Shown here: one piece after another, positions 1-9,073 of the stretch
Position numbering within the stretch: position 1 is the first letter of the stretch
Layout of the letters: every line of letters starts with the position of its first letter
NCBI GenBank assembly: GCA_030681895.1
Contig: JAUXRI010000250.1
Coordinates: 1 to 64,000, forward strand
DNA from: Myxococcales bacterium
GTDB taxonomy: Bacteria; Myxococcota; Myxococcia; Myxococcales; Myxococcaceae
DNA: 64,000 nucleotides
Reading direction: 5' to 3'
Program-made: the position numbers and the translations under genes
Notes under the pieces: generated by a model
What the model was told of the DNA's origin: nothing
The model's database searches: none
Seen by the model: the letters and a program-made list of their open reading frames with translations, nothing else

Positions 1-195
1 GGCTCAGCCGCGGGTGGCTCAGCCGCGGGTGGCTCAGCCGCGGGTGGCTCAGCCGCGGGTGGCTCAGCAGCGGGTGGCTCAGCCGCGGGTGGCTCAGCCG
101 CGGGTGGCTCAGCCGCGGGTGGCTCAGCCGCGGGTGGCTCAGCAGCGGGTGGCTCAGCAGCGGGTGGCTCAGCCGCGGGTGGCTCAGCCGCGGGT
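1..195 (+). repeat. 15-bp tandem repeat (13 copies) encoding GSAAG
   Basis: Thirteen head-to-tail copies of GGCTCAGCCGCGGGT fill the start of the window, and the array probably continues upstream. Copies 5, 10 and 11 carry GCA instead of GCC at one codon. In frame 1 every copy, including the variants, reads Gly-Ser-Ala-Ala-Gly, so all variation seen is synonymous. A degenerate 14th copy follows at 196-210. This frame is continuous with the protein ending at 1578, so the array is a flexible linker inside that gene. Confidence 0.95.
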
Positions 196-1578
196 GGCTC
201 TGCCGGCGGAGGTGACGCATGCGGCGGCTGTCAGCTGGGGTTCAGCTGCCAAGCCACAACGTGCATCGCCAACCCCGCCAACCTGCAAGTCCAAGTCACC
301 TTCCCCGGACTGTTCCAAGAGAGTTCTCAAACGATTCTACCGACCTACATCTCCCATCTATATGGAACAGTGGCCAACCTGCAGATGGCAAACGTTCAAA
401 TCACCAACACGGGTGGTCCCTTTTCGGGACGAGTAACGGCAGACCTACCTCAATACGGATCCCCGAGAACAACCATGACAACGGTTGCTCCTGGCCAAAC
501 GGTCAACATACCCATCAGCCCAATCGTCGCATTTGGGCCGCTATTCCAGAACACGACGACAATACCGGCGGCAATCAACATCGGAGTATCGACAGGAAGC
601 GCCACCACTCTGTACGCGCAGTCCTTCCCCGTTCAGATCACGGGCCGAAACACAGTGTTCTGGCGCAGGGGTTCGACCAGCGTTGCTCCTCTCATCGCGA
701 CGATGGTGACGCCGCAGGACAGCGCGCTCGCCGTATCTGCGCTCCTCACGAGCGCTGGACAACGAGTCCTTTTCGCCAACGCGAGCTTCGTTGGCTACCA
801 GGGAGCAAACGCCCCCACCAGCACATTCACAGTTGCGCCGGGCACATACCAGTCAGAGGGCTTCGTGGTGCTACCAGGCGAAAGCATCTCAGTCGCAATC
901 TCCTCCGTCTCCGGCGGCGTCTCAAACAACGTGACCACATTCATCGCTTCGGAGGCGGAATTCCAACTCTGGGCTGCCGGCCAGCCGGCCACAGCTTGCG
1001 CCATCAACAGCGCAACCACAGCGGGGACAACCCTGACCTGCCCAACCCCTCCCGAGGGCTACTATCGAATTGTCTATGTCAATCCCAACAGCAACTTCTC
1101 AGATCGCGGCGTCACGCGGTCACGCGCGCGAACGAAGTGGGAAGTGACCTACTACCAGTCGCGCGCTCTATTCGAAGAACTACGGGCACGCGGGCTTATC
1201 TACGTCAATCTGACGGGGACCGGGTTCTTCGGCTCGTCTCAGAATGTGCGCTACCCGCAAGAGTCAATCGGCGGCGGCGGGGCGAACTGCATCGACGGCG
1301 CCCTACTCTTCGCAAGCGCGTGGGAAGCCGCGGGGATGAAACCTCAGGTCTTCATGAGTTTCACCGCGGGCCACGCCTTCGCAGGCGTCCAGTGCTGGTC
1401 TGACACACCAAACTGTTACATTGCCGTCGAAACCACCCTGGTGGGAGGAAGCGCGCCCTTCTCTGACGCGTACGTCACGGGCATGTCCTCCCTGAACGCT
1501 TGGTCTCAAGGCGGGCACCTAATCAACATCGATATCGCAGCCGCTCGCTCTGTCGGACTCACGCCTGCACCGCGATAG
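1..1578 (+). CDS. Secreted transglutaminase-like protein, 5' end outside window (partial)
   Basis: Frame 1 is open from the first base to the stop at 1576-1578 (525 residues seen). After the GSAAG linker comes a short Cys-rich stretch (about residues 70-84, DACGGCQLGFSC), then a Thr/Asn-rich region with the look of beta-sandwich, then a C-terminal domain with a transglutaminase-like triad order: Cys430 in GGANCIDG, His458 in AGHAFAG, and Glu477 in AVETT where the family usually has Asp. Linkers and Cys clusters of this kind follow the lipobox in many myxobacterial surface lipoproteins, so the missing N terminus is probably a lipoprotein signal. The gene ends 24 bp before gajA on the same strand and shares its lower GC. 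Assignment to the superfamily rests on motif order only; whether it is peptidase, transglutaminase or inactive is open. Confidence 0.7.
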   Translation, partial: GSAAGGSAAGGSAAGGSAAGGSAAGGSAAGGSAAGGSAAGGSAAGGSAAGGSAAGGSAAGGSAAGGSAGGGDACGGCQLGFSCQATTCIANPANLQVQVTFPGLFQESSQTILPTYISHLYGTVANLQMANVQITNTGGPFSGRVTADLPQYGSPRTTMTTVAPGQTVNIPISPIVAFGPLFQNTTTIPAAINIGVSTGSATTLYAQSFPVQITGRNTVFWRRGSTSVAPLIATMVTPQDSALAVSALLTSAGQRVLFANASFVGYQGANAPTSTFTVAPGTYQSEGFVVLPGESISVAISSVSGGVSNNVTTFIASEAEFQLWAAGQPATACAINSATTAGTTLTCPTPPEGYYRIVYVNPNSNFSDRGVTRSRARTKWEVTYYQSRALFEELRARGLIYVNLTGTGFFGSSQNVRYPQESIGGGGANCIDGALLFASAWEAAGMKPQVFMSFTAGHAFAGVQCWSDTPNCYIAVETTLVGGSAPFSDAYVTGMSSLNAWSQGGHLINIDIAAARSVGLTPAPR

Positions 1579-1602
1579 GCAATCCAAGACCAAGACAACA
1601 CC

Positions 1603-3411
1603 GTGACCAAACCCTCGCCAGAGACCGACGAAACGCAAGCACCGTCACGAGCCTACGGGATTCGCGTGCACCGAGTGCGGATAGACGGCTTCCGAATGCT
1701 GCGCGACCTCGAAGTCGAGATCGACCCGAGCACAACCGTGATCCTCGGGGAGAACAACACCGGAAAGTCCGCATTCCTAGCCGCGCTGGACGTAGCGTTT
1801 AGAGGAACACGGCCAACCGTGGACGACCTATTTCGGTCGCCCAACCAAAGCAGCGACAGGTTTCGAATCGACGTACAGTTCATGCCGTCCTCTGGTTTGA
1901 ATTTTGACGCCGACGTGAAAAATGTCTTCGGGGACGCGATCGAGATCCCCAAGGACGTGGCTGTTGCCGAGTCTTTTGCCATTCGCCTCGAGGCCTCCAG
2001 AGACACGACCGATGGCGACCTTGCAACTCGCGCCTTCTTTCTATCGGGCTGGGCCGCGACAGCACTAGAGCGACCCAACCCACGCGTCAGCTCCGATGTG
2101 CGCAAGCGCCTAACGTTTGACCTTCTCGACGCACAGCGCGATGTGGTGGCTCAACTGCGAAACCGCCGGACTACCTGGGCAAACGTCGCAAGCCTGACAG
2201 ACGTGAGTTCTGCCGACCGAATGGGTTTCGAAACCGAACTTGCCGATCTAAGCATGAGAGTTGGCCAAGGCAGTCGCCTCTTGAGGACGGTGCGAACCGA
2301 CCTTGGAGACCTTGGCAGAACACTAGGGGCAGGAACTCTCGAAATCAACGTAAACACTCTACCACGCAGGCTCGATGACCTGACGCGAACCATGGACATC
2401 ACCGTAAGGTCAACAGAGTCAGAGGCCTTTGGGGCGTCGTCGCAAGGAATGGGCACACGCAGCCTCGCAGCTCTGCTCGTCTTCCGGTCTGCAGTCAACG
2501 GCGCAAGCATGACTGAAGGGATCGCCGCCTCGGGTGCAGCACGGCTTTCCGCATTTGAAGAGCCGGAGGCGCATTTACACCCACAAGCGCAACGGTCCGT
2601 TTTTGACTGCATTTCCGAAATCTCAGGCCAGAACATTATCACTACCCATTCGACAGCAATCATCGCCACTGCGAATGTTCAGGCGCTTCGCACATTTCGC
2701 CGCAAAGGCCCATCAGCAAACGTAGCATCGGCCTCGGGATTCCCTGCGGACAAGTTGGCCGACGTCAAGCGGCTCTTCTTACAGCGCAGTCCACACGCGC
2801 TCTTCGCGCGCGCCGTTGGGCTCGTCGAAGGGGACAGCGACCACAATCTCATGCAAAGGCTCGCTCACCGCTGGTGGCCCGAAGGCCCGGACAGCGTGGG
2901 GGTCTCAATTCTGAGTTGCGACGGCGTCGACAAGGTCGTCCACTTCGCGCCACTGCTATCATCTCTTGGTGTTCCTTGGATCTTCATGCGTGACGGCGAT
3001 GCCGAAGGCGCGAAAGCGGAGGAGGCGCTCAGACAATGGCTAACGGAGATAGTGCCAGCTAACAGCGAGGTCCGAGTGCTCTGCCTTGACGGCGATATCG
3101 AGCAGACGTTGCTGTCTGTTGGCGAAGCTCGGGTGGATACGGTCCTTAGTCAACACGAGTGTGGGCCACTGCAGACATACATTGACAATTTCGACGGAGC
3201 AAAGAAGCGAAAAAACGAGATTCGCGACTACAAGGGCGACGCGGGGCGGACTCGCGCGCGCAGCGACCTCATTCGGCACAGCAAGATGGAGACAGCATCA
3301 CTATTTGCTGCTCACCTGACAGCACTGCCGCCTGATCAATGGCCCGAACGGTTCCGAGAGTTTTTCAGATGCCTTGATGAACTCGCAGGGCGACCAGCGA
3401 GAACAGAGTGA
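1603..3411 (+). CDS. gajA: Gabija GajA-like OLD-family ATPase/TOPRIM endonuclease
   Basis: 602 residues from a GTG start. The N-terminal ABC-type ATPase has Walker A GENNTGKS (49-56), a signature-like stretch near SSQGMGTRS (about 280), Walker B FEEPEAHLHP (318-327) and an ITTHS switch. The C-terminal TOPRIM domain shows the metal-binding Glu409 (VEGDSD) and the DGD motif at 464-466. This ATPase plus TOPRIM layout followed directly by a UvrD-like helicase is the class 2 OLD arrangement known as Gabija, an anti-phage system in which GajA nicks or cuts DNA and is controlled by nucleotides. Its length is close to the usual 580 or so. The stop overlaps the helicase start by 4 bp (GTGA), so the two are translationally coupled. 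GC is lower than in genes to the right, which fits horizontal acquisition. Confidence 0.85.
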   Translation: MTKPSPETDETQAPSRAYGIRVHRVRIDGFRMLRDLEVEIDPSTTVILGENNTGKSAFLAALDVAFRGTRPTVDDLFRSPNQSSDRFRIDVQFMPSSGLNFDADVKNVFGDAIEIPKDVAVAESFAIRLEASRDTTDGDLATRAFFLSGWAATALERPNPRVSSDVRKRLTFDLLDAQRDVVAQLRNRRTTWANVASLTDVSSADRMGFETELADLSMRVGQGSRLLRTVRTDLGDLGRTLGAGTLEINVNTLPRRLDDLTRTMDITVRSTESEAFGASSQGMGTRSLAALLVFRSAVNGASMTEGIAASGAARLSAFEEPEAHLHPQAQRSVFDCISEISGQNIITTHSTAIIATANVQALRTFRRKGPSANVASASGFPADKLADVKRLFLQRSPHALFARAVGLVEGDSDHNLMQRLAHRWWPEGPDSVGVSILSCDGVDKVVHFAPLLSSLGVPWIFMRDGDAEGAKAEEALRQWLTEIVPANSEVRVLCLDGDIEQTLLSVGEARVDTVLSQHECGPLQTYIDNFDGAKKRKNEIRDYKGDAGRTRARSDLIRHSKMETASLFAAHLTALPPDQWPERFREFFRCLDELAGRPARTE

Positions 3412-5321
3412 GCTTCGAAGCCACAACCCAGCAGCAAGCCATTATCGACCTAGACGCTGGCTGCTTCCTAGTGGAAGCACCGCCCGGCTCTGGCAAGACT
3501 CAGGTTCTAACGCAACGTGTTCGTCGTCTGCTCTCCGGGCCGCCGCAACCCTTTCGCGTGCTCGCACTGACCTTCACGACAAAGGCGGCGGAGACCCTTC
3601 GATCAAGGGTGAGCGAAACACTTCCACGAGAGACCTCAAGTCGTGTAACTGCTGAGACGTTCCACAGCTTCGCGCTCTCCGTTCTTCGCGCGTACGGCGA
3701 TCGCGTCGGTTTTGCACCGACTGCCACAATCTACGAACGCGCCGCAGATAGGCGGGATGCGCTTTCTCAAGCCATAGCGGCTGAAGGGTTTGCGCCGAGA
3801 ACGAGGGAAGACCTCGACAAAATACTGTACCGGATCAGTTCCGAGAAGCGAGCGCTGCGCGCACCTGACGAAGTTTCTGACAGCGAACTCGCGACCATCT
3901 ACGGCGCATATCAGCGCACTCTTGTGGATAGCAATGCCTGCGATTTTGACGATCTACTGCTCCTGACTTGGCAAGTCTTCGACCAACATCAGCGAGTCGC
4001 GGAACACTACCGCCAGATCTACCGATACATATTGATTGACGAGGCTCAAGACACCAGCCGGGTTCAATTCGAGATACTTAGGGCGCTGTGCGGCACGTCG
4101 CACCGTTCCGTCATGCTGGTCGCCGACAAGAGCCAAGGGATTTATGGGTTCGCGGGCGCGAGCACTGAGTTCCTTGAAGAGTTCGTCGAGTGCTTCTCCG
4201 CGCAGCGATTGACGCTATCCCACAACTTCAGAAGCGCGCAGGCAATTGTACATCTCGCAAACCGTCTTGTTGTCCATGACAATCGACTTCGCCAACCATC
4301 GATTGAGGCTACGGATGCAAAGGGGCACGTCGACGCCTTCGTTCGCAATACGGAAGAGGCCGAGGCTGAGTTGGTCGTCCAAGGAGTCCAAGAACTCCTG
4401 AAGAGCGGCCTTCGACCGGAGTGGCTGGCTCAAGGAGAGCAACACCGTGTCAGCGCGGAGGAAATCGCGATTCTGGGTCGAAGTAGGTTCTGCCTGGGCG
4501 CAATCCTCGCGGCCCTCAGCAAGAGACAAATCAAGCACTTCCTGGCGTCTTCTGACGAGGGTCTCCTGGAGTCGTCTGCCGCAAGACTGGCGATTGATTG
4601 CCTGCGCCTGCTGAACAACCCGCGCGACCGCGCACCGAAGATGGCCATCATCAAGACATGGGGCCTCGACGGAACCTCGGCCGATGAACCGCTAGCACTT
4701 CTGCGCAAGATTCAGGCGACCGATGTAGGCATTGCAAAGCTCCTTCTCCTGTTCATTCAGAGCATTGAGAAGGGGGGAGCGGTCGATGTCAATTCGATTG
4801 TCATGGCGTGCATAGGCACATTGGAGGAATTCGCACAGCGTCCGAGTGTCGGCGAGGTCGAGTCAGCCGAGGCCGATCGGCTCCGAGCTGACGTGACAAC
4901 ACTTGCGGACCGCTGGGCGCAATACCGAGGCCCTATTGCGCCCGCCCAACGGAGTATCGGCGGCTTCCTAGGCGCGCTCGCCTTGAGCGGGCGAAGTGTC
5001 ATTGCGGGAGAGGGGGTTCGCGTGATGTCCATTCATGCAGCCAAGGGACTCGAGTTCCGAGCCGTCTTCCTCGTCGGGATGAACGAGGGCACCCTTCCTG
5101 ACTTTCGCGCGGACAGCGAGCCGAAGATCAATGAAGAGCGTCGAAGCGCCTATGTGGCTGTCACACGTGCGGCGAGGCTCCTAATCCTAACGCGATCTGC
5201 GACCCGCACTTCATCCCGCGGATCGGTTCTCACGCAGAATCAGTCGCGGTTCATTGGCGAAATGGGCCTAGAGATGAAACCTCGAGAGCAAGCCGGAGCT
5301 AGCCCACCCGAGCGAGCTTGA
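3408..5321 (+). CDS. gajB: Gabija GajB-like UvrD/PcrA-family helicase
   Basis: 637 residues from a GTG that overlaps the gajA stop. All SF1A helicase motifs are visible: motif I APPGSGKT (24-31), motif Ia ALTFTTKAA, motif II DEAQD (211-215), motif III with ADKSQGIYGFAGA (the usual GDPDQ is changed to ADKSQ), motif IV LSHNFRS, motif V SIHAAKGLEF, and motif VI YVAVTRAARLL. In Gabija, GajB is thought to respond to DNA ends or nucleic acid and act with GajA. It is longer than the compact GajB of Bacillus (roughly 500 residues), so it may be a fuller UvrD-like form. The last 23 bp overlap the 3' end of recG on the other strand, marking the edge of the lower-GC segment. Confidence 0.83.
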   Translation: MSFEATTQQQAIIDLDAGCFLVEAPPGSGKTQVLTQRVRRLLSGPPQPFRVLALTFTTKAAETLRSRVSETLPRETSSRVTAETFHSFALSVLRAYGDRVGFAPTATIYERAADRRDALSQAIAAEGFAPRTREDLDKILYRISSEKRALRAPDEVSDSELATIYGAYQRTLVDSNACDFDDLLLLTWQVFDQHQRVAEHYRQIYRYILIDEAQDTSRVQFEILRALCGTSHRSVMLVADKSQGIYGFAGASTEFLEEFVECFSAQRLTLSHNFRSAQAIVHLANRLVVHDNRLRQPSIEATDAKGHVDAFVRNTEEAEAELVVQGVQELLKSGLRPEWLAQGEQHRVSAEEIAILGRSRFCLGAILAALSKRQIKHFLASSDEGLLESSAARLAIDCLRLLNNPRDRAPKMAIIKTWGLDGTSADEPLALLRKIQATDVGIAKLLLLFIQSIEKGGAVDVNSIVMACIGTLEEFAQRPSVGEVESAEADRLRADVTTLADRWAQYRGPIAPAQRSIGGFLGALALSGRSVIAGEGVRVMSIHAAKGLEFRAVFLVGMNEGTLPDFRADSEPKINEERRSAYVAVTRAARLLILTRSATRTSSRGSVLTQNQSRFIGEMGLEMKPREQAGASPPERA

Positions 5322-7950
5322 GGCGGCCTTCCCAGCGCTCTTCGAGGGCCTTGCGGAGGCGGAGGTGTTCGGGCTTCGCCAGCTCGGGATCCTTCTCGAC
5401 GATCGCGCGGGCTTCGACCTGGGCGATCGAGAGCAGGTCCTGATCCCGCGCCAGGTTCGCCACGGCGAGCTCGGGCAGGCCGCTCTGTCTCGTGCCCAGG
5501 AACTCGCCGGGCCCGCGGATCTCGAGGTCGCGCTCGGCGATCACGAAGCCGTCACTCGTCTCCGCCATCACCTCGAGGCGCGCCTGGCTGTCTTCACTCT
5601 GCGCGTAGCCGGCGATGAGGAAGCAGTACGACTTCGCCGCGCCACGGCCGACGCGCCCGCGCAGCTGATGCAGCTGTGACAAGCCGAACCGCTCCGCGTG
5701 CTCGATCACCATCACCGATGCGTTCGGCACGTCGACGCCCACTTCAATCACCGTCGTCGCCACCAACAGATCGAGCTCGTGCGCCCGGAACGCAGACATC
5801 ACCGCGTCCTTCTCGTCCTGCTTCATGCGCCCGTGGAGCAACCCCACCCGCGCCTTCGGGAACACCACCTTCAACTCCTCCGCCGCCTGCGTCGCGTCCT
5901 TCAGATCGATCTTCTCGCTCTCTTCCACCAGCGGGTACACCACGTACGCCTGATGCCCCTGCGCGAGCTGCTCCCGCACGGCTTCCCACGCCCTGGGTTT
6001 CGCCTTCTCGTTGAACACCCGCGTCTCGATCGGCGTTCGACCCGGCGGCAGCTCGTCAATCACTGACACATCGAGATCGCCATACATCGTCATCGCCAGC
6101 GTTCGCGGAATCGGAGTCGCCGTCATCACCAACACATCCGGCCGCACGCCCTTCGACATCAGCTTGTGCCGTTGAATGACGCCAAACCGGTGCTGCTCAT
6201 CCACCACCACCAGGCCCAGCTTCGCGAACTCCACCGCGTCTTCGATCAGCGCGTGCGTCCCCACCGCGATCATCGCCTGGCCCGACGCGACCCGCTCCCG
6301 ACGCTCCCGCTTGGCCTTCGCCGTGCCCGAGCCCGTCACCAGCGCCACGTCGACACCCGCCGCGGCGAAGAACTTCGAGAACGTCTTGTAGTGCTGCTCC
6401 GCCAGGATCTCGGTCGGCGCCATCACCGCCACCTGGTAGCCGTTCTGCACGGCCACCGACGCGGCCACCATCGCCACCGCCGTCTTGCCCGAGCCCACGT
6501 CGCCCTGCACCAGCCGGTTCATCGGCTCCGGCCGGCCCATGTCGCGCGACAGCTGCTGCACCACCCTGCCCTGCGCGCCCGTCAGCGTGAACGGCAACAG
6601 CTTCCGCGCCGCCTCGAGCCTCGGCTCGCTCACGTCGAACGCGATGCCTGGCGTCACCTTCACGCCCTGACGTTTCAACGCCATGCCCAACTGCAGGAAG
6701 AACAGCTCGTCGAACGCGAGCCGCCGGTGCGCGTCAGACTGGTGCGAGTCGAGCGCCGTCAACGACGACTCGGGCGTCGGAAAGTGAATCAGCCGCAGCG
6801 CCGTCACCAATGGCAACACACCCACCCGCGCGCGCACGTCGTCAGGCAGCGGCTCCTCGATGGCGCTCGAGAACTTCTCCGACACCTTGAAGGCGAGTTC
6901 ACGCAGCGAGCGCTGCTCCCCCCGCTCGAAGCCCGGGTAGATCGGCACGATGCGGTTGAAGTGAATCGGAGACGTCTCCACGTCATCCGCCGACTCGATC
7001 TCGGGGTGCGGCATCTCCCAGCCGCGCAAGGACTGCCGAACGTCGCCCGACACCACCAGCCGCTTGCCGATGGGAAACCGCGCCTTCAGCCACGGCCCGG
7101 TCTGGAAGTACGTCGCGGCGATCGAGCCCGACGCGTCTGCCAGCACCGCGCGGAAGAACCGCCGCCCACGGCCGTACGACTCCTCGGTGTCACGCACCGT
7201 CGCGATGATCGTGCCGCGTTCGCCACCACGCAGCTGCGCGATGCGCTTGAGGCTCCGCCGGTCTTCGTACGCGCGCGGGAGCAGGAACAGCACGTCACCG
7301 ATGCGGTGCACGCCCTTCTTCTTGAGCGCTCCCAGGAGACGTGGATTGACCCGCCAGCCGACCTTGTTCACCGGCTCCGCCAACGGCCCCGACTGCGGCG
7401 AGATCGACATGATGCGCGTTGGCGCAGCGGCGTCAGGGTCCTCGAGCTTCTTCTTGCCTCGCTTCTTCGTCTCGGGCGCCGCGTCTTCCGGCTCATCGAG
7501 AGGCGGAGTGTTCGGCGGCTTCGTCGGCACACGGCTCGCCGGAGTCGCCGAGCCTGGTGGTTTCGCCGAGGTGCGGCTCACCACGGACGCTGGACCCGTC
7601 GAATTCGACGCTGAAGTCACGGGCACACGGCTCGGTGGCACCACGGAACTCGACGCAGCAGACGGGAACGCGGCAGGAGCTCCCGGCACGGAGAGCCCAG
7701 CCTTCGCCAACACCCCGAGCACGCGCCCCACCGACGCCTTCCGACGAGCGACATCGGCAGAATCGATCTCCACCACCTCACGCTCCAGCGCCGCGACGAG
7801 CTCGCCCGGCACCGACACGCGCGCCCGCTCGATCGCCGCAGCCAGCGGCGTCGACAGGCTCTTCACGGTGGCCAGGTTGGCGAAGTCACGCGCCGCCGCG
7901 AAACGCAGCGGGCCGACCAGCGAGTCCAGTGGGTGCGGGCTACTCGGCAT
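5299..7950 (-). CDS. recG: ATP-dependent DNA helicase RecG, with long N-terminal extension
   Basis: 883 residues. RecG drives fork reversal and branch migration of Holliday junctions. The wedge/OB region follows the conserved GDVLFLLPRAYEDR segment (roughly residues 225-350). The helicase core has Walker A GDVGSGKT (about 480-490), DEQH in VVVDEQHRFG, TATPIPRTL, and the C-terminal HQLRGRVGRG and FLGTRQSG motifs. Typical RecG is about 690 residues. The extra length is an N-terminal region of about 190 residues: a helical part followed by a low-complexity Pro/Ser/Thr/Lys-rich linker up to MSISPQSG. The start overlaps the greA stop by 11 bp, so greA and recG form an operon. The 3' end converges on and overlaps gajB. 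Confidence 0.95.
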   Translation of the reverse strand: MPSSPHPLDSLVGPLRFAAARDFANLATVKSLSTPLAAAIERARVSVPGELVAALEREVVEIDSADVARRKASVGRVLGVLAKAGLSVPGAPAAFPSAASSSVVPPSRVPVTSASNSTGPASVVSRTSAKPPGSATPASRVPTKPPNTPPLDEPEDAAPETKKRGKKKLEDPDAAAPTRIMSISPQSGPLAEPVNKVGWRVNPRLLGALKKKGVHRIGDVLFLLPRAYEDRRSLKRIAQLRGGERGTIIATVRDTEESYGRGRRFFRAVLADASGSIAATYFQTGPWLKARFPIGKRLVVSGDVRQSLRGWEMPHPEIESADDVETSPIHFNRIVPIYPGFERGEQRSLRELAFKVSEKFSSAIEEPLPDDVRARVGVLPLVTALRLIHFPTPESSLTALDSHQSDAHRRLAFDELFFLQLGMALKRQGVKVTPGIAFDVSEPRLEAARKLLPFTLTGAQGRVVQQLSRDMGRPEPMNRLVQGDVGSGKTAVAMVAASVAVQNGYQVAVMAPTEILAEQHYKTFSKFFAAAGVDVALVTGSGTAKAKRERRERVASGQAMIAVGTHALIEDAVEFAKLGLVVVDEQHRFGVIQRHKLMSKGVRPDVLVMTATPIPRTLAMTMYGDLDVSVIDELPPGRTPIETRVFNEKAKPRAWEAVREQLAQGHQAYVVYPLVEESEKIDLKDATQAAEELKVVFPKARVGLLHGRMKQDEKDAVMSAFRAHELDLLVATTVIEVGVDVPNASVMVIEHAERFGLSQLHQLRGRVGRGAAKSYCFLIAGYAQSEDSQARLEVMAETSDGFVIAERDLEIRGPGEFLGTRQSGLPELAVANLARDQDLLSIAQVEARAIVEKDPELAKPEHLRLRKALEERWEGRLKLARVG

Positions 7951-8428
7951 CCTCGTACGACACCTTGAGCACTTCGAATTCCTTCACGCCGCCCGGGCTC
8001 TGGATCGTCACCGCGTCGCCGACCTGCTTGCCGATCAGCCCGCGCGCCACCGGAGACGCCACCGAGATCCACCGCTTCTTCAAGTCGGTCTCGATCTCTC
8101 CGACGAGGCGGTAGCTGACCTTCTTGTCCGTCTCGAGATCGAGCAACTCGACCTGCGCGCCGAACTTCACGTCCTTCGAGTCCTTGAACTTCGAGACGTC
8201 GATCACCTCGGCCCGGTTGATCCACCCGTTGATGTCGTTGATGCGGCCCTCGATGTGGCCCTGCTTCTCTTTGGCCGCGTGGTACTCGGCGTTCTCGCGA
8301 AGATCGCCATGGGCGCGCGCGACCTCGATCTCGGCAGCGATCTTCATGCGCTCCGGGCCGCTCAGCAGCTTGAGTTCGTCTTGAAGCTTTTTGAGACCCG
8401 AAGCGGTCATCGGCATCCGGTCGCTCAT
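7940..8428 (-). CDS. greA: Transcription elongation factor GreA
   Basis: 162 residues from the ATG at 8428 (MSDRMPMTAS), preceded by GGTGG at short spacing; the upstream in-frame ATG at 8485 would add an atypical leader. GreA rescues backtracked RNA polymerase by stimulating transcript cleavage. The N-terminal coiled coil (GLKKLQDELK through RENAEYHAAKE, containing the conserved acidic tip region GDLRENAEY) and the C-terminal FKBP-like domain ending GVKEFEVLKV are complete. Length matches the family (about 158). It is the first gene of a greA-recG operon with 11 bp overlap. Confidence 0.95.
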   Translation of the reverse strand: MSDRMPMTASGLKKLQDELKLLSGPERMKIAAEIEVARAHGDLRENAEYHAAKEKQGHIEGRINDINGWINRAEVIDVSKFKDSKDVKFGAQVELLDLETDKKVSYRLVGEIETDLKKRWISVASPVARGLIGKQVGDAVTIQSPGGVKEFEVLKVSYEDAE

Positions 8429-8534
8429 CGAAACCACCGTTTCTGTTCGTGAAAGGTACGAGGAAGGCGCACGGTATCGCCCCACGTAGGCGAGGGCCAG
8501 CGAGGTTTGAGGGACGCCCCTCCCTCGACCGGGG

Positions 8535-8540
8535 TAGCCT
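8535..8540 (+). promoter_or_regulatory. Candidate -10 element (TAGCCT) for a leaderless FHA gene
   Basis: TAGCCT lies exactly 6 nt before the GTG start at 8547. No Shine-Dalgarno sequence is present between them, so transcription would begin at about the start codon. No convincing -35 hexamer is seen at normal spacing. It is one of a set with the same spacing in this window. Confidence 0.4.
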
Positions 8541-8546
8541 TGCGGC

Positions 8547-9071
8547 GTGCTTTCGGTACACGAGCTTCACCGCATCGCCGCCTCGATGAAGGCCGATGAG
8601 TTCGAGAAACAGCTGGGCCCGTTCGTCCTCGTGCAGCGCCCCCCTGACGAGATGACGCAGCAGCGAGCCATTCAGCTCGGCGCCCGCCGCACCATCGCGC
8701 TCAACCGCAACCAGCCCAAAGACGTCATGTCGCTGCTGTTCGAGCTCGACGACCTCAGCATCACCACGCTGCCCCCCCTCGACTCGCACGAGAACCTCTC
8801 GGTCGGCCGGCTCCCTGACTGCGACGTGGTGATCGACGATCCTTCCGTCTCGAAGCACCACGCGACGCTCTCGTGGGACGAGACGCTGTTGCAGGGCCTC
8901 GTCACCGATCTGGAATCGTCGAACGGCACGCAGGTCAACGGCGTCGACGCGATGGTGCCGACGGCGGTCCGTGATGGTGACGAGGTCTGCTTCGGCGAGG
9001 CCCGGTTCCTGTTCATGCGCACGAAGACGCTCCATGCCCGGATCTCGAGCGGGCGTCCGAAGGCGAGCTGA
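8547..9071 (+). CDS. FHA domain protein (first of a tandem pair)
   Basis: 174 residues from GTG. The C-terminal half is a forkhead-associated phosphothreonine-binding domain: SVGRLPDCDVVI, SVSKHHA and SSNGTQVNG carry the Gly-Arg, Ser-x-x-His and Asn-Gly positions. The N-terminal 40 residues (MLSVHEL ... FEKQLGPFVLVQRP) match the start of the next protein closely and do not look like FHA, so they form a separate short conserved module. The neighbour starts 2 bp downstream, so the pair arose by duplication and is co-transcribed. The role is likely docking to Ser/Thr-kinase-phosphorylated partners; partners are not identifiable here. Confidence 0.9.
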   Translation: MLSVHELHRIAASMKADEFEKQLGPFVLVQRPPDEMTQQRAIQLGARRTIALNRNQPKDVMSLLFELDDLSITTLPPLDSHENLSVGRLPDCDVVIDDPSVSKHHATLSWDETLLQGLVTDLESSNGTQVNGVDAMVPTAVRDGDEVCFGEARFLFMRTKTLHARISSGRPKAS

Positions 9072-9073
9072 CG

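Noticed and set aside
1..195. Possible CRISPR array
   Set aside because: The repeats are contiguous 15-mers without spacers and lie inside a coding frame.
14..436. Open frame reading AQPRV repeats at the window start
   Set aside because: It is frame 2 of the 15-bp array. Frame 1 continues to a long plausible protein and all repeat variants are synonymous only in frame 1.
6166..7614. 482-codon open frame on the plus strand
   Set aside because: Antisense to recG and dominated by Arg, His and Leu; no start signal or family.
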